Of a stretch of DNA of 64,000 nt, positions 23,050 to 36,559 are shown in pieces. How positions within the stretch are numbered: position 1 is the stretch's first letter; each line of letters starts with the position of its first letter. The notes beneath the pieces were generated by a model, which made no database searches, was not told where the DNA came from, and saw only the letters and a program-made list of their open reading frames with translations. A program made the translations under genes and the position numbers. Source of the DNA: Zanthoxylum bungeanum (taxonomy: Eukaryota; Streptophyta; Magnoliopsida; Sapindales; Rutaceae); contig SKCR01051209.1 of assembly GCA_019454045.1 (NCBI GenBank), positions 62,001 to 126,000 of the forward strand. The letters are read 5' to 3'.

Positions 23050-25191
23050 TGTTGAGTTTCTAATTAGGTCCCAAAATCAACAAATCAAGCAAGAAAAACG
23101 CATGAATACAACAAAGGAGTAAGGCGGAAACATAACTCACATTGATGGGTTTTGATGAAATGAAGAAGACAAGCCTTTTCCTCCTCCAATATGGCTCGGC
23201 AATGGCTCCCAAAGGTGGTGGATGGCTCGGTTTTGCTCCTCCTTGATGGTTCAAGAATCGGCCATGGATGACCTCCATGGAAGCTCCAAGCTTCAAGCTT
23301 TCCAAGCTCACAAATTCGTTTCCCTATCACCATAATACAACCCATGTGTGTGCTAGCACTCTTTCTTCTTCAATGATTTGATCAAACCAAAATGAAGAAG
23401 AGAAAATATGGCTCAAAGCCGTGAGGAAGAAGAGAAGATTTTGGCTCCAAAAGAGGCAAAACCGTGAGTGAGAGGAGGGAGAAGCAAAAACGTTTTTGCT
23501 TGGTTGAATGAGAGAGAAATGAAATGATTTACTTATATATTATTCATTTTCAAAAAACAAAAATCAAATACAAAAGTCAAAAAAGCAAAATGCCTTTTCA
23601 ATCACATCATTTACTTTAGTCACATCACTCACTTTAACTTTAAGTCACATCACCTTTAATAAAGTGACATGTTGTCAAGTCACATCACTCAAAGTGACAA
23701 TTGATTTGACGCATGATGTGACTAATGATTTGACGCTTGATGTGACTTGCGTGCCGCGCTCGGATTCAAAATACGAATGCGCTCGCAATCACACTCGGGC
23801 TCGGGTTCGCTAATTCCAAATTAACGAATTTTCCGTCGCGTCGTAATTAAATGATTACGCCTAGCGAAATCACTATTCACGTCGCTAACGAATTAATTCT
23901 AAATTAATTCGTTCGCCCGAATTAAAATCCAATTTTAATTCCGCGTCGAAATCCAATTTCGTATAATATATCGGATATATTATTTTATCGATTAATTCTA
24001 AATTAATCGTTCTCTCTCTTTAATTAATATTTTATCCTAGATAAAATATCTCCGTAATTAATCCCGGATTAATTTTCTCTCTCATCGAATTAATCCAGAT
24101 TAATTTTCTCTCTCTTCTAATTAATCCCAGATTAATTAAAGTGCGAGTCATACATCATCGGTGAATCTTCAGGAAGCGACCCATGAGATCTCCGGATATG
24201 TTGGTAGTAAATACGGTCGTCGGACTATCCGAACACGTAAGTACCTCGTACTACGTTTATACCGATTTACAAGACAAGGTTGGCTTCTAGCAAAGCGCCA
24301 TGCCTACCCAATTCTCCAGAAATATTCTTACAGGAATATAGATAGATCTGTATCAAGCGTAGTATACTAAGTATTGTGCGTATCGGCCCAGTATCGGATA
24401 ATCACGTGTTAGGGCTGGGGCTGGATAAGTGTCTGCCCCGTCCGAAACACATATCGGATGTCTGGTAACATAGTCTCTATAATCGGATATACATGACCTG
24501 GTCACAATATCCCGATTGGTTGCGCAACACTCAAGAGCACTAGTACCGTATCCTGCGTGACATCATCTCCAATATGACTGGAGTGATACTTCCGTCTCGA
24601 CATCACACCCAATACACTACGACTCTCTGATAAACCCAGAAGTGGTAGACACAGAACCGGTCAAAGCCCCCAACCACCAAAACCAAAGTTTATCGATTAT
24701 CGTAAGTATTAGCGATGCAAGTCTCAGGTTAAGACTATACACACCTACCTTGATTTCGGCCTCCCATAGACACATAGTCATAATACCAATGGGATTCCGA
24801 GGGGTCTATCCAGAGCGAAGCTGTTTCCCGTACCATCGGTGAAACACGACCTCCTATCGCACTTGCATAAGTATCTACTTATATATATGAGAACTATGCC
24901 GTTGTGCCCTCACAACGCGCACAAGTGCAATACTAGCCTATTCCGCATTATCGATGTCCAGTCTCGATAATACTACGGCTAGGGATATTTAATGATTAAT
25001 CCTTCGTGGACTGATACTGTCTCATATCATCTCAATCCAGGAACTAATCATAGGGACCTCTCTTCATTTATATATCTATGGTGATCTAATCACAAATGAC
25101 GAGAGTGCAATTTCCTTGTTACATAGTTAATTTGCTACAACAACACAATGTTCTGTGCAAATAGTGACGCTATGGGTCATATTATCCAACA
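23050..25191 (-). mobile_element. 3' LTR of element A2 (minus strand)
   Basis: Reverse complement of the A1 LTR for its U3 portion, including the hairpin array at 23806-24136. The R/U5 portion (23050 to about 23650) differs from A1. It is bounded by TGTTGAG on the left and CCAACA on the right, then the polypurine tract. Its partner lies at 30887-33028. Confidence 0.9.
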
Positions 25192-25204
25192 ATCTCCCAC
25201 TTGG
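25192..25204 (-). other. Polypurine tract of A2
   Basis: On the minus strand CCAAGTGGGAGAT abuts the start of the 3' LTR, as in A1. Confidence 0.75.
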
Positions 25205-25214
25205 CACATAGCCA

Positions 25215-27690
25215 GTCACTCGAGTGTCTAACACCCGAACTATGTAAGGTTCGCTCAAATTGCTGAGGAAAGGTTTTCGTCAGCGGATTTGTTTGATTAT
25301 CATTTAACGCGGATTTATACGATCATCACATCGCCACGATGTATGATCCGAACGAATCAGATGATATAGAAGTATATATCTGGATCGTTGATGAGACCAT
25401 TAATTCTTTAGCCTGTGCTGATGCCTAGCTCAGCTGCTAACAGAACTATATCTAATCTAATTAGATATGTATCGACCCAAATGACTTCTATTGCTGCCTC
25501 AGCTGCTGCAATTAACCCGCATTGTTGTTTATGCGGTAACAGTATCTTGCTTGGAAGATTTCCAGCTTACTGCACCGTTATTCAAACTGTATAGTACCGT
25601 TTGTGACTTTTAGTCGTCTTTATCGGCTATAGGAAACTTGCTATAGTGATCCCAGTCACTTCAAGTTCTCCTTCTCCATAGACTAAGACAGCATCCCTAG
25701 TTCTCTAAGATACTAACGGATGTTCCTAACATCAATCCAGTGACTATCACTCGGATTGTCCTGTTTGTGAATCCATATGCTCAAAGCGTATGATACACCA
25801 GGTTTTGTACATTTTTCAATGTACAGTCCCACGGAGAGTATTTCGAAAGCCAAGCTTTCCCCGACATATATTTTATGGGAATATCATTTCCAAGAAATGA
25901 CGTATTATCATTATTTTATAGGACAGCCACTGTCAGTGCGCTCCCACTAACCCTCTTATTTACACAAGAATCATTTTCATTTTGAATTAAATCATACACC
26001 ATTATGATTACATCAAAATGATAATTCCAAGAACTTATGCTCGCGTCAGCAAGCATTATCCAAATGGATTTACCGGCAACAGATGTAAAAGGTTGAATCG
26101 TAATCAACACAATGTCGATAACGATACCTTTCCGTTAAAAGCCTAGCTTTATACGTTGGTATGTTGCTATCCATGTACGTCTTCCTTGAAGACTTATAGT
26201 ACCAATAGGCACAATGCCATGTGGTACATCAACTAGTATCCAAACTGGTTGATATACATGGAATCCATTTCGGACTCATGACACTTTGTCATAATAGGGA
26301 GTCGATACCTTGTATCACTTCCTTTGTTCTCGTGTATTCGAAGATTAATGGTATAGTTTCATCCTTGATGAACTATATATGTTCCATTAAGATTCAGTGC
26401 CAAGAACAGTATTACTCCGATTTTCATCGAGTTATACTATCCTCCCACTTACCACTGCATATCGGTATTCTCTTAGGAAAACCGCATGGTGAGCAACAAT
26501 CTAATTGTTCTCTTGTGAGGTGTATAAGTACAATACTTATGGTATCCCTAGGATGACCTACAATTGGCACTTATCATATTTGGGTTTTAGTTTGGTATCA
26601 TCCAAACATATGCCAAGCATACCCAAATAGTCAGGAATGAGAAACCCGGTTTCTTTCCCGTTCATATCTAATATGATATCTGTCAAACAGATTATTATGG
26701 AACCTTATTCAAAATAAGTTCTTGCACTGTTTAAAGTTTATCCGTTGAAGGAAATTGGTAGCTCAAAGCGACTCGTGATTAACCTTATTATGTCTAACAA
26801 AATTCGGTTAATCCTGTTCGGACACACCGTCAAAATGACGTGTTCCGAGAGGAGTCCTCATTGAAAGAATACTATACTCTTTCAAGTATACGAGAAACTT
26901 ACTGCTTAAGTATTTTCATTACGGTCTTACCGTGATGGTGTAATACTATAACCGATCTGTTTGTCTATTCCGTGTCGAAACTATAAAAGTTTTCGATTTG
27001 TGTTCTTCAAAAGAAACACACAACCATTACGCGATGCCACATCCGTATAGGTCACGTAATATTCATATCCACCTCTAGCCTAGCTAGACACGGGCCCACT
27101 TGCTTCACTATGAACTAGGGCTAACAGATCGGTGGCATTTTCACTTTTACCGAGTAAAGGTGTTTTAAGCACTTTGCTTAATAAACTAGATTCGTAGACT
27201 TTATTTGAATAGAATCAAATCAGTCCTAGTACCCGCTCTTCAAAAGTGCGGATATACGATTCTTGTTTAGTAGTGTCCCTGACAACTATGCCACAATTAA
27301 GTTTCTTAACTGATCAGATCAGTTTGAGCTATTTATTTGTCATGTTATGTATTTGAGATATTATTTATATTCAAAATATAAATTCTGTTATTCACATCCA
27401 ATGTGTTTATCTCAATATCATCTTTATATAATAAAACACTTTAGTGTTCTAGAATATAAAGGTACACCCGCAGCGGGTTATACGCGATATAGAGATAATG
27501 TTTCTAGTCAAACTAGTTACATTATAACAGTTTCTAATTTAAGTACTAACGCGAAGGCAGTTCCTAAATTCAGATATCTACGGTTAAAACAGCGACTATC
27601 GTCCCGTTTACTATTCGCGGATAAATCTCAGTGAAGTCAGTATCCTGCTAAAAGCAGATTCTGCACAACAGTACATATTTATGTATCACA
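25215..27690 (-). pseudogene. Decayed copia pol of element A2
   Basis: Minus-strand counterpart of the A1 pol remnant, with the same order of protease, integrase, RT and RNase H traces. On the minus strand the RNase H word GAVSWKSSKQ lies at about 25545-25590, followed by the same TAAACAACA stop as in A1. The YVDD site (near 25905-25925) is destroyed by the identical sequence TCCTATAAAATAATGATAA. The N-terminal integrase stretch is at 27100-27260. Small indels separate A1 and A2, but the main stops are shared. No gag is recognisable between this remnant and the leader. Confidence 0.85.
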
Positions 27691-27826
27691 CTAAGTATTT
27701 AAAATCAAATTTCAATACTAGTTGTGAACATAATTATGACAAACATATTTGAAGTAAGAGCCTTGCTCATCTTCAATTCATTCTTAGGATATATATTTTA
27801 TCAAATAAAATAAAAAAACTTATTAA

Positions 27827-28198
27827 TTTCCAAGACCATCTTGAAATTATTCCCAATTTGAAAATTAAATCATTTAAAATATTTTAATCCAAGATTATAT
27901 TTTAAATATCCAACTTTTCAATTTTATCTTGATTACAATAGTCCAACTATTTAATCAACGATTAGTGGTACTATTTATTATAATGATTATAATAGTCCAA
28001 CTATATAATCAAATATAATCCAAATTAATTAACCTCAATTACATTGATTACTATAATCCAATTATAAAATCAACTGTAAACTGAAATTAATTAATTCAAA
28101 TATATTGATTAATATAATCCAATTATATATAATCAACTATAATACAGTCCAACTGTTTATTAAAACAACAATTTAAATATTAGTCCAACTAACATTTA
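27827..28198 (-). repeat. TGG-loop hairpin array of A2
   Basis: Same array as 13061-13420, inverted; for example 28174-28198 (minus TAAATGTTAGT-tgg-ACTAATATTTA) and 27827-27846 (TTTCAAGA-tgg-TCTTGGAAA). Confidence 0.8.
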
Positions 28199-28361
28199 AT
28201 AATGTGACGAGAAAAATATAAATGAGCGTGTTTAGCGAGTAATTGAACGAATATTGCAAATTCAATACTTGCCTCCCACTATTTTTCGTCGAGCCTCTAA
28301 CCCTCTGTGGAGAGTACTCGGGAAACCGTGTTTCCTAGTGGGCTAGGATCCTGTTAAATAA

Positions 28362-28742
28362 CATACAACCTTGACTTTGGCCAACAAGCTGTATGCTACT
28401 TACCAGGTAGATCTCACAGATCAATTGGATCCAATCCAATTCCCAGATCCGGTTAGGTGGACATCCAAGTCCTAAACATATTGCTTATGCCAATGTATCT
28501 AATACATTTTCCTAACCTTATCCTCCGAATCATCTAGGCCTTGGCTTTGGCACAACAAACCTAATGATTCCAGTTAAGCGGGACCCATTGACAAGGAAAG
28601 TTTCGTAATCAATGTCTTTGGACAAGAAGTGATCTTGACTTTGGCCAACAAATCACAACTTGGACTAGACACCGATGTGGAACAAAACTCTCATGATTCA
28701 AATACATCCAATTGACAAGGTCTTGACTTTGGCCAACAAACC
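28362..28742 (-). repeat. Four constant-loop hairpins of the A2 leader
   Basis: Four hairpins with loop ACTTTGGCCAA on the plus strand, at 28362-28395, 28535-28563, 28629-28656 and 28719-28742, matching those of A1 in order and stem sequence. Confidence 0.8.
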
Positions 28743-30019
28743 AATGCCAATCGGATCTTGAACAAGAATCATTCAATGGAAGGATAATCGCTTAATATAG
28801 AACGAGGGTTTTTCGCGTGCAAATTGGCTACCAATTTAATTATCTTTGTTAGGTCTCATCATCATACACCCTTAAACATGCATTCTAAATACATAATAAA
28901 GCGAGTATGAAATAAAATAATAATGATATGCGGATGGATACTTTACATTGATCCTAGATCAAATCTCTCATTTTCTCTCTCCAAAGCTAGCACTTGTATT
29001 TACTTCTACCCGTTACACTACACTTCTAAAGAAACCTCATTTACATTGAGGGGAATAGGTGAGAAGAGAATACAAAGAGTATATAGGTGATAAGGCTGGA
29101 CACGCAGGTCCAATTTATAAATCAAATTTATTACAATTTCCAAAATTGTCCCACCCGACTAATATCCATCCGATATACATTATTCACGCATCGCAACCAT
29201 GTATTCATACAAGCATGTTATCAATCAATCTAATCCAATTAATTAATCTGATAATTAGTGATCATCCAATGTTCAAACAACGATTTGATTTTTGCTCGAG
29301 TCAAACTCGTTTTACGAATAAGTACTCAAAGTACGAATTCTCGAATTAAATTAAACTACATAATTAAATCCAATTTAATACGCATTTAATTCTAATTCAC
29401 TATTTAATTCCAAATTAAATATTACACTATTATTAACGAACCTTCTACGATTTAAATTAAATTCAATCGTTATGGGTCTCAAAGCCCAATTAACGTCAAA
29501 CGTTTATTTAATTAAAGTCCAATGGGCTTTTAATTAATTTCTTAAGGCGTGGACTTTTGGTCAACTCGGGTCAAACCGATAACCAAAGTCCAATCCGGGA
29601 GTTACCCCATAAGCCTTTAAATTAATTTTGGCCCATTAGGCCCAATTAAATAATTAAGGTCCATTAAGTCATAATTGGACTTTATGGATGCGGTTTTGGG
29701 CTTAATTGGATCCAACCAATTTTGCCTAAACCCAACTTTGTACAACAAAGCCCAAAAGCCCAATTATAACATTCAAGGCCCAATTTCCAAAAACAAGCCT
29801 AATTAATTAACTTATAAAATTCCAAATTTCATAATTAATTAACCTAAGTGTTATACATGATTAACCACCTAATTAATATTTCTAAAACGTCAATTAGCAT
29901 ACTTAATCATGCATTTCAACATCAAATAGTGTCTAACACAATTTATTAAAACCAAACCCATTTTACATGCTTTTAAGTCTTGGCATTAGGGGTTTTTAAA
30001 TCCGATTTGGTTTCAATCA
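28743..30019 (-). mobile_element. Middle part of the A2 untranslated leader
   Basis: Inverted counterpart of 11181-12519. No frame with protein features; the frame at 29059-29349 is a by-product. Confidence 0.6.
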
Positions 30020-30850
30020 AATTGAATCCACAATCATCATTTCCCAAATCAATTAAATTCATCTAATGAATCAAAATACAAAAAACACAATGAATTTCAT
30101 ATCCAATTGAATTCGGCCAAGCCTACTTTAATTTGGGAAAATTGTTCCAAATCAAAATTCAATCCAATCAAACTTCAATTCAACATTACCCACTTGTTTC
30201 AAGTCATCTAATGATCAAACAAACAAAAATTTACCAAGATATTAGGGTCTTTAATTTGGGCCAACATAAGCAATTTGGGGAAATTTGTTCCAAACACAAT
30301 TTCAACAAATTGATCCAATCAATCATCAATTAAACATACTTTAAGCATTCTAAATCATCCAATTTCATCAAACATGCTCAAAATCAAGTTTACCCAAATT
30401 CATCACTTTATGTCAACATAAAAAATTGGGGAAATTTGTTCCAAACACAATTTCTTCAAATTGATCCAATCAATCTTAAATTAAACATCATTTAAGCATT
30501 CTCATTCATCCAATTTCACAAAATATGCTCAAAATCAAGTTTACCCAAATTTGTTACTTTATGCCAACATAAAAAATTGGGGAAATTTGTTCCAAACACA
30601 ATTTCTTCAAATTGATCCAATCAATCTTTAATTCAACATCATTTAAGCATTCTTATTAATCAATTTAATCAAATCATGCTCCAATTGATTTTACCCAATT
30701 TGTCATGCCCAAAATTTGGAGAAAATTGAATCCAATCCAATTTCATTAAATTGATCATACACAACTTCAATTCATCAACATACAAGCATACTTTAACATC
30801 CAATTTCAACAAATCATGCTTCAATTGATAATCCCCAATTTTAACCCTAA
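30020..30850 (-). repeat. ~150-bp tandem repeats in the A2 leader
   Basis: AATTGGGGAAATTTGTTCC recurs at about 30273, 30424 and 30575, with a diverged copy near 30715 and another near 30130. The period is 150-152 bp. The units are more alike here than in A1, suggesting recent expansion or conversion. Confidence 0.75.
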
Positions 30851-30872
30851 CTTTTTCATGCTTGATAATAGC

Positions 30873-30885
30873 TCAAGATACCATT
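30873..30885 (-). other. Primer binding site of A2
   Basis: Minus strand TGGTATCTTGAGC, the same altered primer site as A1, one base from the LTR end. Confidence 0.65.
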
Positions 30886-30886
30886 G

Positions 30887-33028
30887 TTGAGTTTCTAATT
30901 AGGTCCCAAAATCAACAAATCAAGCAAGAAAAACGCATGAATACAACAAAGGAGTAAGGCAAAAAACATAACTCATTGATGGGTTTTGATGAAATGAAGA
31001 ACACAAGCCTTTTCCTCCTCCAATATGCTCGGCAATGGCTCCCAAGGTGGTGGATGGCTCGGTTTTGCTCCTCCTTGATGGTTCAAGAATCGGCCATGGA
31101 TGACCTCCATGGAAGCTCCAAGCTTCAAGCTTTCCAAGCTCACAAATTCGTTTCCCTATCACCATAATACAACCCATGTGTGTGCTAGCACTCTTTCTTC
31201 TTCAATGATATTTGATCAAACCAAAATGAAGAAGAAAATATGGCTCAAGCCGTGAGGAGAGAGAAGATTTTGGCTCCAAAAGGAGGCAAAAACGTGAGTG
31301 AGAGGAGGGAGAAGCAAAAACGTTTTTGCTTGGTTGAGATGAGAGAGAAATGAAATGATTTACTTATATATTTATTTCATTTTCAAAAAACAAAAATCAA
31401 ATACAAAAGTCAAAAAAAAGCAAAATGCTTTTCAATCACATCACTTTACTTAGTCACATCACATCACTTTAACTTTAAGTCACATCACCTTTAATAAAGT
31501 GACATGTTGTCAAGTCACATCACTCAAAGTGACAATTGATTTGACGCATGATGTGACTAATGATTTGACGCTTGATGTGACTTGCGTGCCGCGCTCGGAT
31601 TCAAAATACGAATGCGCTCGCAATCACACTCGGGCTCGGGTTCGCTAATTCCAAATTAACGAATTTTCCGTCGCGTCGTAATTAAATGATTACGCCTAGC
31701 GAAATCACTATTCACGTCGCTAACGAATTAATTCTAAATTAATTCGTTCGCCCGAATTAAAATCCAATTTTAATTCCGCGTCGAAATCCAATTTCGTATA
31801 ATATATCGGATATATTATTTTATCGATTAATTCTAAATTAATCGTTCTCTCTCTTTAATTAATATTTTATCCTAGATAAAATATCTCCGTAATTAATCCC
31901 AGATTAATTTTCTCTCTCATCGAATTAATCCCAGATTAATTTTCTCTCTCTTCTAATTAATCCCAGATTAATTAAAGTGCGAGTCATACATCATCGGTGA
32001 ATCTTCAGGAAGCGACCCATGAGATCTCCGGATATGTTGGCAGTAAATACGGTCGTCGGACTATCCGAACACGTAAGTACCTCGTACTACGTTTATACCG
32101 ATTTACAAGACAAGGTTGGCTTCTAGCAAAGCGCCATGCCTACCCAATTCTCCAGAAATATTCTTACAGGAATATATAGATCTGTATCAAGCGTAGTATA
32201 CTAAGTATTGTGCGTATCGGCCCAGTATCGGATAATCACGTGTTAGGGCTGGGGCTGGATAAGTGTCTGCCCCGTCCGAAACACATATCGGATGTCTGGT
32301 AACATAGTCTCTATAATCGGATATACATGACCTGGTCACAATATCCCGATTGGTTGCGCAACACTCAAGAGCACTAGTACCGTATCCTGCGTGACATCAT
32401 CTCCAATATGACTGGAGTGATACTTCCGTCTCGACATCACATCCAATACACTACGACTCTCTGATAAACCCAGAAGTGGTAGACACAGAACCGGTCAAAG
32501 CCCCCAACCACCAAATCCAAAGTTTATCGATTATCGTAAGTATTAGCGATGCAAGTCTCAGGTTAAGACTATACACACCTACCTTGATTTCGGCCTCCCA
32601 TAGACACATAGTCATAATACCAATGGGATTCCGAGGGGTCTATCCAGAGCGAAGCTGTTTCCCGTACCATCGGTGAAACACGACCTCCTATCGCACTTGC
32701 ATAAGTATCCAATACTTATATATATGAGAACTATGCCGTTGTGCCCTCACAACGCGCACAAGTGCAATACTAGCCTATTCCGCATTATCGATGTCCAGTC
32801 TCGATAATACTACGGCTAGGGATATTTAATGATTAATCCTTCGTGGACTGATACTGTCTCATATCATCTCAATCCAGGAAATAATCATAGGGACCTCTCT
32901 TCATTTATATATCTATGGTGATCTAATCACAAATGATGAGAGTGCAATTTCCTTATTACATAGTTAATTTGCTACAACAACACAATGTTCTGTGCAAATA
33001 GTGACGCTATGGGTCATATTATCCAACA
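30887..33028 (-). mobile_element. 5' LTR of element A2 (minus strand)
   Basis: Nearly identical to 23050-25191. Its hairpin array is at 31641-31973. The right end ...TATTATCCAACA is followed by TGTGGGCACATGAG; the left end of A2 is preceded by ...GCCACTGTG. TGTG is therefore duplicated at the two ends. Confidence 0.9.
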
Positions 33029-34936
33029 TGTGGGCACATGAGACATCTTACACACTTAGATGGCAAGTCACGTCACCTACTATTTAGATCAGACCTCGCC
33101 TGTTCTTAGCGGTTGGATTAGATCCTCAGAGTGTCTGTATGTGTCGAGATAGGATCGGTCAGTTCTATGTACAGAGTATATGTAGTTCAAATTGATTAGT
33201 AATCAGAAAAAAACCATGGGTCCGTGGTACATTTTAGAAGTCAGTTCTAAACGTTCTTTTTTGAGATTGCTAATAGAGATGTCGACGGGATAGTCCCTAT
33301 AGAGATTTGACGTTTATATCTATATCTTTGGGATATATCCGGATACCTCTGACGGAGGAATTATACATTTTCCATGACTTCGACCGGTATGATTTAGCGA
33401 GATTTTATGTGGTCGTCATAATTTACGAGTGGGTAGATTATGGACATGAAATAGTATTTCGTTACAGGTATGCCTATATCTAGAGAGTCTCACTAATGAA
33501 ATATACTCGTAGAGCACTAGGGCAATATTTATAAATAATACTGATTATTTATAAGTCAATTAAAGGTTAAATGTAAAAATTATATGTGAAAGGACCTACC
33601 TAATAGTCATTTCATAATTTTTTTGTGTTTGCATTTAATGTTGGATTTTATCATATACACATTAATTAATTGTCAAATTGAGATATTTGACTTATAACAA
33701 AAATATATGTATTGAATATTTAATATAATTATAATACATATATTTAATATATTTATATTTAAATAATTATTTAATTGTTAAATAATTAAATTAATTAAAA
33801 TATAAATATCCTAAGTTGTGATAATTATTGAGATGACTTAAAGATGCTTTATTTGACTTTAAGGAATTCATTAAATGGTTTAATGATAAAGCTTACAAGT
33901 TGAAAAAGCCTTTAAATGAAACAAAAAAAATAAAATATCTAGATATTTTAATTACCTAAATTCGGCCAAGGCTTAATATGAGAGGTATATATTTTTTTCT
34001 TTAATTTTAGGATTTCATAAGTTTCAAATACACAAAAATAGACATAAAAGAAGTTGAGAGAGAAGGTTGGAGACTTAAAGAAAAAAGCTTGAAAATCTTG
34101 GTTTTTGTAAGTATTTCTTCAAAGCCTTCAACATAGAAGTGTTTCTAACATGCTTGGTATCATTTTGTGTTGCTTTGATGTCTCTCTTTTCTTATAGTTT
34201 TTGTTTATTTGTTTGAGAACTTGGATGAAAGATTTATGCATGTAAGTGAGCTTAAACTTGTTTTAAAAGCTCACTTTTGATTCTTTAAAAATCAAAGTTG
34301 TCGTTCTTGACTTAGTAAGCCACTCCTTGGTGACCTAGAATTGTTCTAGAGTTATTTCAAAGTGGTGAGGCTAGTTTGGTGAAGTATTGAATGGATTAAA
34401 GTGTTGGATTTTGAAGATTTGGTAAATTAGACAATTTGGTAAAATTGAAAAATTAGTTTTCGCCACTCTAAATATGAGGCTTTTCATATATGTAATGTAT
34501 TATGGTATGAATATTATGTATGTAAAATTTTAGGTTGATTGGATTTGATCATGGTTTGTTTTGAACAAAAAGGGACCAAATTACAATTAATGGAAAAATG
34601 GGGAGCTCACGGCAATTAGCTCAAAAATTAGGGATTTGTGTGAAATCTGATATTGATGCATTAGATGTGTTGAAAAACATTTTAGAAATGATTTAGAATC
34701 ATCCAAAATAATTTTTGATAATTTTTGGACTAAAATGATCAATTTACAAAGTTATGGGTCAATTCGGTAATTACCGAGAAATATGATTTCTTGTGTAATT
34801 TTTCAGAATTTAATTATTGGATAATTAAAAAAATAAGTTTATTTGATTGATCCAAGAAAAATTTTGAAATCGTAATATTTTGATTTTCCCCTATTCCTCT
34901 GCGTTACTGGATTTCCGCCATAAAATCCCTTCAAAA
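33029..34936 (+). mobile_element. 5' LTR of copia element B1, remainder
   Basis: Continues the B1 LTR after the A2 insertion; matches the B2 LTR (for example the GATAGGATC and CGCCTGTTC words near 33090-33150). It ends beside the primer site. A TATA-like tract is near 33985, followed by GAGAGAGAAGG sequence. No gene inside; short frames lack features. Confidence 0.75.
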
Positions 34937-34948
34937 TTGTATCAGAGC
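34937..34948 (+). other. Primer binding site of B1
   Basis: TTGTATCAGAGC, one base from the plant copia consensus TGGTATCAGAGC, at the junction of LTR and leader. Confidence 0.7.
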
Positions 34949-35177
34949 GAGTCTGATTCTGGACACCCTAATATGATTATGCCTTTTAAATTCAATGTTT
35001 AATTTATTCTTTACTTGTTGTATACATGTATTTATTTAATTTGATTAAATAATTAAAAAGAATCTTTTGCGGAAAATCCCTGTTTAATAAGGTTTAATGT
35101 TAATTATGTATTTGATGCATATTACATGGTCCGTCTTGTCAATACGATTACGAATATTTTTTCGTGACTACATTCGA

Positions 35178-35476
35178 GACCGTGCCGCTGCTGTGAGGGT
35201 GTAGCCGATAGAAAATTATCTATACCGGATGTATATTATATACTAGATAAATTAAGCGAAAGTGGAATTCTGAACTTGCCCAAGCTGTCAAGGTTACGCA
35301 AGTAGCTTGAGTATATCATTGACGAGTTTAACCTTGGTATGTCTCCTTGTGAACGTGCCCAAGCTGTCATAATGAGAAACGACCAGGACCGTAACCTAGG
35401 AGTCACTATTGAGTGATTGATAATGAGTTGTCTACCTGGTGAATATACGTAGGTGAGACCGTGCCTCTGCTGTGAG
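35178..35476 (+). repeat. Four leader motifs of element B1
   Basis: Copies at 35178-35198 (GACCGTGCCGCTGCTGTGAG), 35272-35292 (GAACTTGCCCAAGCTGTCAA), 35351-35371 (GAACGTGCCCAAGCTGTCAT) and 35455-35476 (ACCGTGCCTCTGCTGTGAG). The outer two end in GTGAG and the inner two in GTCA. B2 shows the same outer/inner pattern. Confidence 0.75.
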
Positions 35477-35687
35477 CTGAAATATATTCATGGGATCCAC
35501 CTTTCACTATTTATATTTAATTTAATTATTAAATCTTTGTATTCGGTTTGGGGATTACATTATTGCATGATTTAGTGTGAGGGGCATTTTTAGATTTAAA
35601 ATCCATGATCTAGTTAATGCTTTTGATATTATATGATACAGCTTATAATCTACTAACCGTTTTTCGTAATCTATCTGATAGATTTGC

Positions 35688-36530
35688 GATGACAGCACCA
35701 TCTACTAATCAGTTTGCGTGTATATGGATGCGAACAAACTTAACGCGCTGAGAACTTTACAGATTGGGACTTGGATTTGAGGATTGTCCTCGATTTCGAG
35801 AAGTTGGATATGTTCTTGAGGGTCCGCTGCCCCTTGCTGTGGCAAAGGATGCTATACCGGAGGAACTTCAAGATTTTCAAGCTTGAGAGGATGATGATTT
35901 AAAATTTAAATCATACATCCTTAGTTCACTGTCTCCGGGACTAAAGAAATAATACTATGGCATGTCAGATACGTATAGTATGATGTTGCAGTTACGAGAA
36001 TCGTTTAAGAACCAAGAACAAGTCGTTGTTTATAAAGTCGTAATGGAACTGTTCCATGCACGATTGGATGAGGGGAAAGTTGTGAGCTCGCATGTTCTTC
36101 ATATGATCGATTTGATCGATGAACTAAGGCAACATAATCTCCCTCTAAATGACATTCTCGGTATTAGTGTCATTCTTGGTTCACTCCCAGTTTCATATCG
36201 CCAATTCATGATGTACTTCAACATGAATGAGATTATCTGTACCTACCATGAGTTGCATAAGATACTACTCAGGCGATAAAGGACCTCAAGAATGGAGTAC
36301 CAACTCGCCCTCCGAGTCATACTTCATTTTCTACTTCTTCCCAGACTTGGTCAAAGGGAAAGAAAAAGCTTGGTCAAAGGGAAAGAAGAATAAAGGGAAG
36401 AAGAAGAAGGTTTTCAGTCCTCAACCATAGGCAAAGACAGCAAAGCCCAAGAGGGCTTTTGAAGACAAATGCCATCACTGCAGCAAAGTCGGACACTAAA
36501 AAAGGAACTGTCCTGACTACATTGCCCAGC
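35688..36530 (+). pseudogene. Decayed copia gag of element B1
   Basis: Gag forms the virus-like particle that packages element RNA. A plausible start is the ATG at 35688 after the leader. Early stops follow, then a long clean stretch at 35962-36279 with the helical capsid pattern of copia gag (DTYSMMLQLRESFKNQ...; HMIDLIDELRQHNLPL). A lysine-rich linker (about 36350-36410) and a zinc knuckle follow: CHHCSKVGH, a stop where a residue should be, then RNC (36471-36512). It is disrupted by several stops and at least one shift, so it is not functional. The lineage is probably Angela-like, from the pol behind it. Confidence 0.8.
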
Positions 36531-36559
36531 TGAGTAGGGAGAGAGCATCTACATCAGGT

